From NCBI GenBank assembly GCA_943787465.1, contig CALSMN010000004.1, positions 1 through 64,000 of the forward strand: a DNA stretch of 64,000 bases, in the 5' to 3' direction. This stretch comes from an uncultured Bacteroidia bacterium. GTDB lineage: Bacteria > Bacteroidota > Bacteroidia > NS11-12g > UBA9320. Of the stretch, positions 18,704 to 30,564 are shown one piece after another (the stretch's first letter is position 1; each line of letters begins with the position of its first letter). The notes below the pieces were generated by a model, which was not told the origin of the DNA, searched no databases, and worked only from the letters and a program-made list of their open reading frames with translations. The translations under genes were made by a program, and so were the position numbers.

Positions 18704-20455
18704 TTATTCTAACTCCTCCTTAACCGAACCGCACTTCAACATAGCCTCTCCAAAATATGGATTCAAAACCTTTTCTTCTTTACTTAACCATCTTGCTCCA
18801 TTGTTTCTATCTGCCATAGGACATAACTGCACGTACAACTTATCCATTCTTGGTTTAAGACTTTTACTAACCATTATCATCTGCTCGGAGATATGAATAA
18901 AATTGTCTCGGGCCTCCGCTATATCCTTTGATGCTGTGTATTTATCTGCGAGTTTTTTTAGTGCACCAGAATGTTTCATCCATATATCATGATTCTCACC
19001 TTTGAATAGACTCATACTGATTTGACTAAGCTGTGTTTTAAACGCTATTAAAGATTCTTGACTTCCTTCAAAGTCATCTTTTACTAAATTGTCTTTTACT
19101 TTCAAATATGAATCAAAGAGTTTACCTAGGCTTTTATTAGCTTCTGAACTTAATGAAACTGCCTTATTTGGCTTGTTATTCATTTCATTTGATGATCCTC
19201 CATGATTATGACCTGTTGACGATTTACCTCCTTCAGGATTCATCATACTGGGTTTACCTGCCAGCTGTGCGGCGGCATCTATACTAAACGTGCCATTAGT
19301 GGCTATTTCGTCACCTTCTTCTAATCCACTACTTATTACATACGAATCCCCTAGAGAAGGGCCTAAAACTACTTCTGTGAGCATAAAGCTAACTCCACTA
19401 GCGGTCTCCATCTTTTTATAAACTATAGATTTCTCGCCTGTCCACATTACAGCAGTCTTAGGAACTACCATAGTATTTTCGTTAGCAGAAATCACAGATT
19501 TAATAGTGCCATTCACCAACATCTCAGGTTTCAATTTATTATTTGAATTGTTCACCTCCACTCTAGCTTTAGCCGTTCTTGTTTTAGGGTCCACAATAGG
19601 GTCGATAAAAGCTATCCGTCCATTAAAAGTCTTGCCTGCAATTGCATTTAAAGAATATGATACATTGTCTCCTTTACTCACAAAACCCAAATCAGACTCA
19701 TACAGATCAAACAAGATCCAAAGTTTATTTAAGTTGGAGATTTTATATAAAGGTTCTCCTTGATTTAGATAGTCTCCAACATTGACTAATTTATCTGTAA
19801 CTACACCCGAAATATCTGCACGAATAGGGAAATTCTCTATTATTTTTCCTGTTTCAATTATTGTATTTATTGTACTAGCAGAGAGTTTCCAGTTCCGGAG
19901 TTTCTCTTTGGCCGAATTAAATAAAGCCGGTTGTAACTCAATAAGCTTTTGGGCTTCAAACAACTCCTTTTGTGCACTTATAAGTTCGGGAGAATACACA
20001 TAGGCTAGTACTTGACCTTTAGATACCTGCTCTCCAGTGTAGTTAATCTTTAGTAGCTCTATTCTGCCTGCTATGTGACTCGTTTGAGTAGAAACTTGTC
20101 TCTCATCTGGTTGCACTTTGCCATTTAGCTTTAATTCCTTGAGAGCACTTCCTTTTGTTACTATGGCCGTTTGAACATTGGCTAGTTGCATAGCTTTAGG
20201 AGACATCTTAATACTCATTGGGTTCTCATCAGATTGAGAATCTTTAAGTGGAATTAAATCCATGCCACATATTGGGCAGTCTCCTGCCTCATTCATTCTG
20301 ATTTGAGGATGCATAGAGCATGTCCAAATCTGTCCGTTCTCAGATAGCTCATTATGATTGTGCCCACTATCACCAGACAATGGTGTACCAAATATCAACC
20401 AACCAAGAAGCAATCCTCCAAGCAAAATTCCTATGTAAATAATATACTTTTTCAT
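18704..20455 (-). CDS. cusB: CusB-type RND periplasmic adaptor with heavy-metal-binding and DUF3347 domains
   Basis: 583 residues: N-terminal membrane anchor (about 5-22), a heavy-metal-binding domain at about 48-74 (WTCSMHPQIRM...CPICGMDLIPL), barrel-sandwich and coiled-coil domains (YTGEQVSKGQVLAYVYSPEL), a beta-barrel, and a C-terminal DUF3347 helical domain (about 435-575, ending LCPMADRNNGARW). It hands Cu(I)/Ag(I) to the CusA pump in the tripartite complex. It is intact, the last gene of the copper operon, 9 bp after the HMA protein gene. A 72-bp copy of its 3' part lies at 8,849-8,920. Confidence 0.9.
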   Translation of the reverse strand: MKKYIIYIGILLGGLLLGWLIFGTPLSGDSGHNHNELSENGQIWTCSMHPQIRMNEAGDCPICGMDLIPLKDSQSDENPMSIKMSPKAMQLANVQTAIVTKGSALKELKLNGKVQPDERQVSTQTSHIAGRIELLKINYTGEQVSKGQVLAYVYSPELISAQKELFEAQKLIELQPALFNSAKEKLRNWKLSASTINTIIETGKIIENFPIRADISGVVTDKLVNVGDYLNQGEPLYKISNLNKLWILFDLYESDLGFVSKGDNVSYSLNAIAGKTFNGRIAFIDPIVDPKTRTAKARVEVNNSNNKLKPEMLVNGTIKSVISANENTMVVPKTAVMWTGEKSIVYKKMETASGVSFMLTEVVLGPSLGDSYVISSGLEEGDEIATNGTFSIDAAAQLAGKPSMMNPEGGKSSTGHNHGGSSNEMNNKPNKAVSLSSEANKSLGKLFDSYLKVKDNLVKDDFEGSQESLIAFKTQLSQISMSLFKGENHDIWMKHSGALKKLADKYTASKDIAEARDNFIHISEQMIMVSKSLKPRMDKLYVQLCPMADRNNGARWLSKEEKVLNPYFGEAMLKCGSVKEELE

Positions 20456-20464
20456 TGTTTACAT

Positions 20465-20836
20465 TTATTCTTTAGAGGTTCTTTCATATTGACAACAGCC
20501 AGGTAATCCATTATAAGTTGAAGTCTCAGCTTTTACTTTATCTGTATCATATCCTGATGCAGCTATTGCTTGATGTATTTTAAGGATACTAGTCTTTACA
20601 GGATCATATGTGACACTCATCTTGCCAGAATCTATATTCCATTCGGCACTAGTCACCCCAGAAATCATCGCAGCTTTTTCGATTGTTCTCTGGCACATAC
20701 CACAATTACCACTTACGGTAAAGCGTGCAGAGTCAGTTGCACTTATTACAATTGAGTCTTGTACAGCCACAGTCTGTGCTTTTAGAGTTCCAATTGTTAA
20801 AACGGTTATACAAATTGTTAAAATTATTTTTTTCAT
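20465..20836 (-). CDS. Exported heavy-metal-associated (HMA) domain protein
   Basis: 123 residues with a signal peptide (MKKIILTICITVLTIGTLKA) and one HMA ferredoxin-like domain at about 38-105 with metal site GNCGMCQRTIEKA. A Cys pair (GLPGCCQYE) is near the end. It probably chaperones Cu(I) in the periplasm between CopA and CusB, its direct neighbours in the operon (9-12 bp gaps). Confidence 0.85.
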   Translation of the reverse strand: MKKIILTICITVLTIGTLKAQTVAVQDSIVISATDSARFTVSGNCGMCQRTIEKAAMISGVTSAEWNIDSGKMSVTYDPVKTSILKIHQAIAASGYDTDKVKAETSTYNGLPGCCQYERTSKE

Positions 20837-20848
20837 GATTTTCTATTT

Positions 20849-23347
20849 TTAAATTTTTATTGTTCTTAATCTAAGGGCATTTACTATTACAGATACTGAG
20901 CTAAAACTCATTGCTAGAGCCGCTATCATAGGTGAGAGTAGTATTCCGAAGAATGGAAACAACACACCTGCTGCAATAGGTACACCTAAAGTGTTGTAGA
21001 TAAGTGCAAAAAATAGGTTTTGCTTAATATTTCGCATCACACCTTCGCTTAGATTTCTAGCTTTTACTATTCCTTGCAGGTCACCTTTTACCAATGTAAT
21101 CATAGCACTTTCTATTGCTACATCTGTTCCTGTTCCCATTGCAATGCCTACATCACTTTTTGCCAATGCTGGTGCATCATTAATTCCATCACCTGCCATA
21201 GCAATTACTTTTCCGTTTTTTTGTAATTTCTCAACTTCTTTGAGTTTGTCCTCTGGTAACATACTGGCTTTAAAATCTGCCAAATTTAATTCTGATGCTA
21301 CTGCTTTTGCAGTATCGTGATTATCACCTGTCAGCATTATTACATCAATACCTTTATCTTGAAGTGCTTTAATGGCTTTAGCACTTGTTTCTTTTATCTT
21401 ATCGCCTATAACTACATACCCAACAACGGTTTTATCTATTGACAAATAAGAAACAGTTTTGCCTTGTTTTTGGTGAGATTTAGCTTCGTCTTTCATTTTA
21501 GAAGTAATGTCCGCTTTAGCATATTCCATCATTTTAGGATTACCCAATGCTACCTTTTTTCCATCAATTTTGGCTTCAACACCTTTTCCTGTAACTGCAC
21601 TAAAATCTTCGGAGTTTAGTATTTCAGCATTATGCTCTTTTCCGTATTTAACTGTTGCTTCTGCTAAAGGATGTTCGCTATTGGTATTTAATGAAACGAT
21701 GTATTGTAACACTTCTTTTTCGCTTAAAGCAGCATAAAAAGCACCAACGGTTTCAACTGTTGGTTTCCCTTCAGTTATAGTTCCGGTCTTATCTACTATT
21801 AGAATATAGACTTTATTTAGTTTTTCTAGTGCTTCAGCATTCTTGATTAAAACGCCGTTTTGAGCACCCTTTCCTACACCTACCATTACAGACATGGGTG
21901 TGGCTAATCCTAATGCACAAGGACAAGCTATAATCAATACTGCAATAGCATTTACCAGTGCGAATACATAAGCTGGCTCTGGTCCCCAAATAGCCCATAC
22001 ACCAAAGGTAATTATTGAAATAAAGACTACTACAGGTACAAAGTAGCCTGAAACTTTATCTGCTAGATTTTGTATTGGTGCACGACTTCTACTCGCATTA
22101 TTTACCATATGAATTATCTGAGAAAGAAGCGTGTCACTTCCTACTTTTTCGGCCTTCATCAAAAAGGTTTGATTTCCGTTAATTGTACCGCTACTGACTT
22201 TATCGTCCTTTGATTTATTTACAGGGATTGGCTCTCCTGTAATCATAGATTCGTCAATTGTAGTTTCACCTTCTGTTATCTTTCCATCTACAGGTATTTT
22301 ATCTCCTGGCTTTACTTTTAAGATATCTTCTAATTCTATTTTATCTATACTGACTGCAACCTCTTGCCCATCAACTACCTTGGTAGCACTACTTGGTGCT
22401 AGTTTCAATAGCTCCTTTACTGCCGAGGTAGTTTTGCTATGTGCTCTTGCTTCAAGTAACTGTCCCAATAATACTAGGGTTAGAATCACAGTTGCAGCTT
22501 CAAAATATACATGTACTGCTCCAGATTCTGTTTTAAACTGCTCTGGAAATACATCGGGGAACAACATACCAAAAACACTAAATAACCAAGCAACACCTGC
22601 ACCTATACCTATAAGCGTAAACATATTCAAATTCCAAGTTTTGATACTTCTATAAGCTCGTTCAAAAAACATCCAAGTAGCATAGAAGACAACTGGAATG
22701 GAAAGTCCAAATTGAATCCAGTTCCACCATTTTTGTTCCATTAAATTGTATAATGGATTATCAGGAACCGTCTCACTCATAGCTATTAAGAAAATTGGTA
22801 ATGTGAATGCGGTAGCTATCCAGAATTTCTTAAAAAGTTTCTTATAACTCTTTTCTTCTGCTGAACTATCTGCCTCCATAGGCACTAAATCCATTCCGCA
22901 CTTAGGACAAGCTCCTGATTCTTCTTTTATAACCTCTGGGTGCATCGGACAAGTCCATTGTTCAGAGGTATTTTTAGATAAGTTTTGTTCCTCTACGAGA
23001 TCCATCCCACAAACTGGACACCCTACATTCGAATTATAGGTTTTATCACCTTCACAATGCATAGGGCAGTAAAATGTGCCTGTACCATTTTTAGGTTGTT
23101 TCTGTTCAGGTGTTTCTTTAGATTGATATCCTTCGCCTAGAGCAAATATGCTATACCTGCTATTATCCGTTTTAAGGGCCTTTTGAAAAGTCGCTAATGA
23201 AATATGTGATTCCATCTCTAAAGTAGCTTCTGCATTCACTAAATTAACGCTTGCCTTTGAAACACCTTCCACTTCAGAAAGTATTTCTTCTACGTGGCTT
23301 CTACAGCCATTGCAGGTCATTCCATGTATGTGATATGTATGTTTCAT
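20849..23347 (-). CDS. copA: Copper-exporting P1B-type ATPase CopA
   Basis: 832 residues. An N-terminal HMA domain has the site GMTCNGCRSHVEE. Two heavy-metal-binding domains follow (FYCPMHCEG...CPVCGMDL and WTCPMHPEV...CPKCGMDL, about 92-160). The eight-helix P1B core has TGEP, the CPC ion site (ACPCALGLATP), DKTGTITEGKP, SEHPLAEA and GDGINDAPALAKSDVGIAMG. The terminal helices (SFSSVSVIVNAL) carry the M-x2-S-type Cu(I) signature. It exports Cu(I)/Ag(I) from the cytosol. Its ATG overlaps the upstream cusC stop by one base (TAATG). Intact. Confidence 0.93.
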   Translation of the reverse strand: MKHTYHIHGMTCNGCRSHVEEILSEVEGVSKASVNLVNAEATLEMESHISLATFQKALKTDNSRYSIFALGEGYQSKETPEQKQPKNGTGTFYCPMHCEGDKTYNSNVGCPVCGMDLVEEQNLSKNTSEQWTCPMHPEVIKEESGACPKCGMDLVPMEADSSAEEKSYKKLFKKFWIATAFTLPIFLIAMSETVPDNPLYNLMEQKWWNWIQFGLSIPVVFYATWMFFERAYRSIKTWNLNMFTLIGIGAGVAWLFSVFGMLFPDVFPEQFKTESGAVHVYFEAATVILTLVLLGQLLEARAHSKTTSAVKELLKLAPSSATKVVDGQEVAVSIDKIELEDILKVKPGDKIPVDGKITEGETTIDESMITGEPIPVNKSKDDKVSSGTINGNQTFLMKAEKVGSDTLLSQIIHMVNNASRSRAPIQNLADKVSGYFVPVVVFISIITFGVWAIWGPEPAYVFALVNAIAVLIIACPCALGLATPMSVMVGVGKGAQNGVLIKNAEALEKLNKVYILIVDKTGTITEGKPTVETVGAFYAALSEKEVLQYIVSLNTNSEHPLAEATVKYGKEHNAEILNSEDFSAVTGKGVEAKIDGKKVALGNPKMMEYAKADITSKMKDEAKSHQKQGKTVSYLSIDKTVVGYVVIGDKIKETSAKAIKALQDKGIDVIMLTGDNHDTAKAVASELNLADFKASMLPEDKLKEVEKLQKNGKVIAMAGDGINDAPALAKSDVGIAMGTGTDVAIESAMITLVKGDLQGIVKARNLSEGVMRNIKQNLFFALIYNTLGVPIAAGVLFPFFGILLSPMIAALAMSFSSVSVIVNALRLRTIKI

Positions 23348-24576
23348 TATTTATTAGTTAGATATTCTAATTGCGAAATTGCAACGTGATAGTTCTTTAT
23401 CTCAGTAGAAAGTCTCATTTTGTACTTTATAAGCAATTGTTGAGATCTAATTAACTCTACAAAGTCTTTTCCCGAAGTGCTATAGGAAGTATAGAGTAGG
23501 TCTAATATCCTAGTCTGGGTCTTTATTTCTGACTCATAAAGTTTTATTAATTCGGTCGCTGCGGTTAATTTATACTCCGTTTGGAAAAATTCGCTATTCC
23601 TATTGTTTTGGTATTGCTCTTTGTTTAGCTCTAAGGCGTTTTTAAGGTAGTTAGCCTCACTAGCAGCGGCTTTGTACTGTGATCTGAAGATTGGTAAAGA
23701 TATGGTCGCCATAGGCATTAAAATATCCTTACCATCGTCAGCCACAGTTGAGATGTTTCTTTTACTGACTACAACATAATCTAACCCTAACCCAATGCTA
23801 GGTAAGCCTGACAACTTTGCTAGCTCACCTTGTTTGGTTATTGCATTCATTTTTAAATCAAACGACGCAATTGTTGGGTTATTCACAAAAACACTATCAG
23901 CACTAAAAGACCTATTACCAGCAAAATTGTCCAATGAATCTAGTGCAACAACCTCATCAGAAGACCTATTTAGTAGTAGATTGAAACGAACTTGCAAAGG
24001 ATTCATTTTTTCATTCAGCAGAAGCAATTCACTCTTTACATCTTCTATACGAACATCTATTCGCAGGACATCCACCATTGTTCCTTTACCATTGGCAAAT
24101 TGAATAGTCGCTAGTTCCTTATAAGAAGTAAGCAAGGATAAATTCTCTTGTTGCAATCTTATATGTTCATTCAACTCTATCAGTGGAAAGTACGCCTCTT
24201 TTACATCTCTAAATAAACTTAGTTTATGAGCCAGGAACTCTTGAAATTTACTTTCTGCTAGTTTGCTCGCTATATCCTCTTTGGCATCAAGTGTTCCAAA
24301 CCAAGGGAACATCTGACTTAACGAAAACTTCATTCGTTGTGGTCCGACTCTTGTTTCAACCGGACTAATAAAATAACCAAACGAAAATGTAGGATTATTT
24401 AATGTATTAACTTGCTCTATTCGCTGCATTGAAGCTTCAAACTCAGCATATTTAGCTTTTAAACCAGGATTGTTAGTAGCAGCATATTCTAGGTAAGATT
24501 CTAAGTGTTGTGCTTGCGTGGTAAGTGGTCTAACCACCATTCCAAGAATGAAAAGTAATAAGATTCTATTTTTCAT
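23347..24576 (-). CDS. cusC: TolC-family outer-membrane channel (CusC-like)
   Basis: 409 residues with a signal peptide (LLLFILGMVVRPLTTQAQ) and two OEP-type helical repeats (YLEYAATNNPGLKAKYAEFE; LLNEKMNPLQVRFNLLL). It is the outer-membrane exit duct of the Cus tripartite pump. It overlaps the end of cusA by 11 bp and the start of copA by 1 bp, so translational coupling is likely. Intact. Confidence 0.85.
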   Translation of the reverse strand: MKNRILLLFILGMVVRPLTTQAQHLESYLEYAATNNPGLKAKYAEFEASMQRIEQVNTLNNPTFSFGYFISPVETRVGPQRMKFSLSQMFPWFGTLDAKEDIASKLAESKFQEFLAHKLSLFRDVKEAYFPLIELNEHIRLQQENLSLLTSYKELATIQFANGKGTMVDVLRIDVRIEDVKSELLLLNEKMNPLQVRFNLLLNRSSDEVVALDSLDNFAGNRSFSADSVFVNNPTIASFDLKMNAITKQGELAKLSGLPSIGLGLDYVVVSKRNISTVADDGKDILMPMATISLPIFRSQYKAAASEANYLKNALELNKEQYQNNRNSEFFQTEYKLTAATELIKLYESEIKTQTRILDLLYTSYSTSGKDFVELIRSQQLLIKYKMRLSTEIKNYHVAISQLEYLTNK

Positions 24577-27500
24577 TTTGATTTCTCTTTAGATTATACT
24601 CTTCTCGCATACTGTACAGTACAGGAGTTATGAAATAAGTGATAGATGCGACAATCATCCCACCAAAAGCAGGTATTGCCATAGGAATCATAATATCTGC
24701 TCCCCTGCCTGTAGAGGTAAGAACAGGCAGCAATGCAATTATGGTAGTGGCTGTAGTCATTATTGCAGGTTTTATTCGTTTCAATCCTGCTTCAGAAACA
24801 GCCGCACGTACTTGGGAAATGGTCTTAGGCTTATTCTTTTTGAAACTATAGTCCAAATAGGTTCCGATGAGTACGCCGTCATCTGTTGCTATTCCGAACA
24901 AGGCAATAAAACCTACCCAAACTGCTACACTTAGGTTGATGGTCTTTATCTGAAAGAGATTTCTTAAATCAGTATCAAATAATGAGAAATTGAGAAACCA
25001 TCCTTTGCTGTAAAACCAAAGCATTAGAAATGCACCACTAAATGCCATCGCTATTCCTCCAAATATCATCAATGAAGTAGAGATAGATTTGAATTGGAAA
25101 TAGAGAATAAGAAAAATAATAACTAGAACAAGAGGTACTACAATAGCAAGCCTCTTCTCAGCTCTAATCTGGTTCTCATAGCTTCCAGAGAACTTATAGC
25201 TTACTCCCTTAGGAACTACAATAGAGCCTTCATCTATCCTTTCATTGATAAGATTTTGTGCAGCCTCTACTACATCTACCTCCGCAAAGCCGTCTTTCTT
25301 ATCCAGCAGTACATAACCTACTAAAAAGGTGTTCTCACTTTTTATCATCTGTGGGCCTCTCACGTACTCCACATCTACTAAATCTCCGAGCGGAATATGA
25401 GCTCCACTTGCTGTTGACACAACTATCTTGCTAAGACTTGAAGGATCGTCCCGTAGCTCTCTAGGGTAACGAACTCTTACAGGAAAACGCTCTCTACCTT
25501 CTACGGTTGTAGTAATTTGCATACCACCAATAGCTGTCTCTATAGTTTGCTGCACATCAACGACACTCAGTCCATATCTGGATATCGCTTCTCTATTTAT
25601 ATTCAAGTGGATATAGGGCTTGCCAACTATTCTATCTGCAAATACGGCTTCTGTCTTTACGGATGGAACTTCTTTCAAAACTTGCTCTAACTCCATTCCA
25701 AACTTTTCGATTGTAGGAAGGTCAGGACCAAAGACTTTAATTCCCATAGGAGCTCTCATCCCAGTTTGAAGCATTACTAGCCTTGTTTCAATAGGCTGTA
25801 ATTTAGGAGCTGATGTAACTCCAGGTAGATTAATGGTCCCTATAATCTCATTCCATATATCGTCCGACGACTGAATGTGATCTCTCCAGTTTCTGAAGTA
25901 TTGTCCAGATTCATCTGAAATCAGATCATCACGTCGTAATCCCTTGAGTTATGGCATCAGCGTTAGAGATAGTATCTCCATTAGTCAAGACAAAGAGATC
26001 GTCATTATCTGTTTTAAATCGTTGCCTATGCCCTTGTTCATTTAGAGCATACTCTGATTTATAGTTAATAATGTTTTCATACATGGATATTGGAGCTGGG
26101 TCTAAAGCTGATTCTGTACGACCCATTTTACCTACTGCTAGCTCTACTTCGGGTATGTTAGCCAAAATCATATCCAATTGCTGAACCACACGTTTATTTT
26201 GCTCTATTCCTGCATGCGGCATTGATGTTGGCATTAGCAGGAAACTACCTTCGTCTAATGATGGCATAAACTCCTTACCAATGCCGGGAAAGCTTTCTGA
26301 TAAAGAAGACCATACACTTGTATTTTCTATAGAGACATTCACTTTCTGAAATCCAGATGAGACAAATCCAAAAACAGAATTAAATCCCATCCAAATAACC
26401 GAAGCTAATAGAATGATAAAAATAGGTATGGATAGAAAAGTCTTTTTATGAGCCAGACACCAAGCAAGTACTTTGGAGTAGTAATGCTCTAGCAAAGCAA
26501 ACAGTCCAAGAATAGTTGCGATGATAAGAGCAACAAATATAAAATTGAGCAATCCAGACTTTCCTGCACCTAATGGCATCCAGTAGTCAGCTAATAGCCA
26601 AGTAATCGAGATTACAGATACTATAATAATTAGATTTTTTGCAAACCAATTCTGTATAGGGCTATACTCTTGTACAAACCAAGCTATGCTAATAGCAATG
26701 AGTGTAATGCCTGCCCAAGTACTAATCCAGATGATAGATATAATTCCAATTATGATTAGTAAAGTATTAAAAATCACTCCTTTTTTATTCTTAGATATTT
26801 TAAATCCAAACACCCAATGAGCTAACGTAGGTAAAATGAATAAGGCTACCGCTAGAGCTGCTAACAATGCGAAGGTTTTCGTAAATGCGAGTGGTCTAAA
26901 CAATTTTCCTTCCGCAGCTTGCATTGTAAATACAGGTATAAAACTAATTATAGTTGTAGAAACAGCTGTTACAATTGCCGAACTTACTTCCGCTGCTCCA
27001 TTGTATATAGTTTCTATCAATTTTTGACCTTTGGGAGCTGAAGTCATATGTTTATCAATGTTCTCTGAGAGAACTATTCCCAGATCGACCATCGTACCAA
27101 TAGCGATAGCAATACCTGACAATGCAACTATATTGGCGTCTACATGAAAGTATCTCATGGCTATGAATACCATAAGTACTGCAATCGGTAACAGGCTAGA
27201 GATTAGCAATGATGCACGTATATTGAACATCATAATGATTACAACCAAAAAGGTAATTAAGATCTCAAGGGATAGAGCTTCTTCAAGTGTTCCTAGCGTT
27301 TCTTTAATGACCGTAGTCCTATCATAGAAGGGCACTATAGTTAATTGACTAACTGTTCCATTAGCTAATGTTTTAGAAGGTAGTCCACCTTTAATCTCTC
27401 CAATTTTATCTTTAACACCATTTATTACCTTTAGCGGATTAGCCCCATATCGAGCTACTACTACACCGCCCACTACTTCAGCACCATCTTTATCTAGTAG

Positions 27501-28374
27501 CCCTCTTCGTGTTGCTGGGCCAATTGAGACTACAGCGATATCCTTTATTCTAATAGGAACATTATCATGAACAGCCACTACAGCTAATTCTATGTCTTCA
27601 ATAGATTTAATGTACCCAAGTCCTCTAACTAGATATTCTGCTTGATTGATTTCTATGGTTTTTGCACCAACATCCTTGTTGGAATTTTTTACCGCCAGCA
27701 TTACCTTATGTAGCGGTATATCATAGGTTCGTAGGGCATTTGGATCTACGTCTATTTGATACTCTTTTACAAAACCACCAATGGACGCTACTTCACTTAC
27801 ACCGTCCACAGCATTCAGTCCATATTTTACAAAGAAGTCTTGAATAGATCGTATTTCATGGAGGTCCCAACCGCCAGTAGGGTTATTGTTTTCGTCTCGT
27901 ACCTTCAAGAGTATACCAATACACTTGACCAAGTGCGGTAGCATCTGGCCCTATAGCTGGGCTTACCTCAGGAGGCAGCAGATCAGTTGGAAGAGAATTA
28001 AGTTTCTCTAATATTCTGGATCTAGACCAATAAAATTCCACATCTTCATTAAAGATTACGTAAATACTCGAAACTCCGAAAATTGATGAACTACGGATAG
28101 ATTTTACTCCGGGAATCCCAAGCAATGAAGTCGTTAAAGGATATGTAATTTGGTCCTCAATATCTTGAGGTGACCTTCCTTGCCATTTAGTAAAGACTAT
28201 TTGTTGGTTTTCACCAATATCAGGTATAGCATCTACGGGAACGGGGTCTGAGGGCAAAGCCCCAACTTCCCAACCAAATGGAGAAGTAACTACTCCCCAA
28301 GCAACGAAGAGCATTATGACGATTACCGTCACTAATTTATTATATAAAAAATATTTAATTATTCTGTTAAGCAT
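24566..28374 (-). pseudogene. cusA: CusA-type RND copper/silver pump, two frameshifts
   Basis: Frames in order: 28,374-27,900 (TM1 YNKLVTVIVIMLFVAWG, PVDAIPDIGENQQIVFTKW), 27,910-25,935 (TM4 IAIGTMVDLGIVLSENIDKH, the Cu/Ag pattern with one TM4 Asp) and 25,935-24,566 (RLVMLQTGMRAPMGIKVFGP, then the C-terminal helices). The joins are near 27,910 and 25,935; between them translation is continuous across 25,930-25,775 even without an ATG. The intact product would be about 1,265 residues. It should pump periplasmic Cu(I) through CusB/CusC. As read, it cannot make a full pump. Confidence 0.85.
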
Positions 28375-28448
28375 AAAATTTCTTTGAACTAAAAACTAAA
28401 AAAAAGACATCCCGTAGAATTGACAATTGGGATAAAAAACTATGCTTT

Positions 28449-28853
28449 CTATATTACATAAACTTGAAGGTAAGACCTCATTAAGTTTTGGCGTAACGTG
28501 GGTGGAGATTCAATAAAATCACATTGTAGGTCTTCAAAACTATCATAATAATATACCTGCTCCCATTGATAATGGGAAACAGGTATTCTTATAATCAACC
28601 AATTAAACGTGAAAAGTTCATAACTATTTGTTTGTTCAAGGCTAACAACACTGTTTACACAACAATTTGATTTACTAATCGTATTGTTTGTAGATTCGCA
28701 ATCACTATTATCCATATCACAACCACCATTTTCTTGACCCATATTTAATTGGGCAGACACTAGCTCATCTCCGCAAAAATGCATTGCGAATGATACTCCT
28801 ATCTCAGACAAGAAAAGGGATAGAATTAATAATATAGATGTAATTTTTCTCAA
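28449..28853 (-). CDS. HYC_CC_PP family small exported protein
   Basis: 134 residues from a TTG that overlaps the multicopper oxidase stop (TTGA). Signal peptide MRKITSILLILSLFLSEIG, then MHFCGD, a Cys-rich acidic stretch, NCCVN and SPPTLRQ near the end. This is the H-x-C ... CC ... PP pattern of the HYC_CC_PP family, seen with copper efflux genes in Bacteroidota. A copper-binding role is inferred from ligands and context. Confidence 0.65.
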   Translation of the reverse strand: MRKITSILLILSLFLSEIGVSFAMHFCGDELVSAQLNMGQENGGCDMDNSDCESTNNTISKSNCCVNSVVSLEQTNSYELFTFNWLIIRIPVSHYQWEQVYYYDSFEDLQCDFIESPPTLRQNLMRSYLQVYVI

Positions 28854-30560
28854 TTATTTATAAGCAATTTTTTTATAAAATGTTCCGTATCTGCATTTAC
28901 ATGAACTCGATAATACCCCGATGACAAATCGTAATTTAATTTATATTCTCTTGCAGGTTCGAAATACTCTTCAAAGAAGACTCTAGCTCCTCTAACATCA
29001 TAAATGCTAATCGACTCTAGATTTACAATTTTATTAAAATTTATATTGAGATAATCAGAAGCTGGATTCGGATATACTTTAAATTTTATCTTGTTGGGTT
29101 TAAATATATCGGCTACTTCAAGATTTTCTACAACAACAAACTGCCCCATCATTCCACCATCTTCGTGAGTGAGTAGATGACAGTGATACATATATGGAGT
29201 TATAGAATCCGAAAAGTTATCGAACTTAGCAATAAACCTTACTGTTTCTTGAGGTTTAATGAATACTACATCTTTTCGACCCATCTCAGATGCAGAAGGT
29301 GCAACACCATTTCTATCCAAAATATTAAATTGCACATCATGAATATGAAAAGGATGTGCTATCCCTGACATGTTTCGAATAGACCATATCTCAGTATCAT
29401 TCAACCTTATTGTGTGATTGATTGTATTCATATCAAAAGGTGTATTACTTATTGTAAAGTCACCGTTCAATTGATTCATTCCCATTGAAGCTGGATTCAA
29501 GGTCAGATTTCTAATCAAATTAGCATCGGAAGCATTTAACCTCTTTACAGTAACTAAGCTCGAGGGAATTACAGTAACAGGATTACTTGTTGGAGCAATC
29601 ACATTTAATGTCAACATACTGAAATTTGCTCCATTGAGTGGATTAGGATTATATCCCGTCATACTCATTTGAGCCATCATCCCAGGAATAGCTGCACCAT
29701 ATATACCATTTGGTAATTCTGATGCGAAACTCATTAGTTTGATGCTGTCTCCTGCCATTTCACTGAGATCCAATAAAACCTCTGCTCGCTCCCCTGGCGA
29801 TAAAAGTAGTCTAGTTAGCTCAATAGGTTTTTCTAGTAAACCGCCATCTGAGGCTATCTGGTAGAATGACCTTATCACCGCTAAAACCCACATTGAATGC
29901 TCGTTGTGATGATCCATTAAGCACTCTGAGCCTGATAACTTGTGCTGGGGCATCTAACGTGCCGTTTATAGTAGCGTTTACCATAGCTACATCATCTGAA
30001 TTTGTATGAAATAGAATTTGATTGTTAGCATCAAAATCTTTTGTTTGAAGAACAATTGGGAAATCATCTTTGCCATACCTTCTAGGCAAATCAAGTTTAG
30101 CTTCTTCTTCGTCTCTTACAATTATTAATCCTGCAATCCCCTTTGAAACGTGCTGATCAGTTTTGTGGTGTAAGTGAGGGTGATACCAATAGGTAGCAGC
30201 CTTATCTAATATTTTAAAACTTGGTTTCCAAGTTTCTCCTGGTTTTATAATAGTATGTGGACCTCCATCGTTTTTTGGTGCTACGTGCAAACCGTGCCAA
30301 TGAATAGTTGTAGTGTCACTCAAACTATTAGTAACCTCAAAGTCTATTTTATCGCCTTTATTTAGAATTAAAGTGGGAGCCAAAATATTACCATTAGCTC
30401 CCATTGTATTTGTCTGGATACCTGAATAAAATTCATGAGTACCCGTTTTTAATTCTAATTGAATATGGTCACCTGATAATGTATCAGGAATTATAATTTG
30501 GTTCTGAGCATTTAAGCTGTTGCCCAAACCAAACAATACTAGAATTAAAAACTTTCTCAT
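28850..30560 (-). pseudogene. Multicopper oxidase with T9SS sorting domain, one frameshift
   Basis: Signal peptide MRKFLILVLFGLGNSLNAQ, then cupredoxin domains with ligands HWHGLHV and WYHPHLHH in the first frame (30,560-29,870). HPFHIHDVQF and YHCHLLTHEDGGMMG (type 1 Cys with Met, and trinuclear His) are in the second (29,880-28,850). One extra base near 29,875 separates GFSGDK from SFYQIASDGG. The last 80 residues are a T9SS type A sorting domain (VYPNPASDYLNINF to KKLLINN). The intact enzyme would oxidise Cu(I) outside the cell, like CueO/CotA. Confidence 0.85.
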
Positions 30561-30564
30561 ACTC

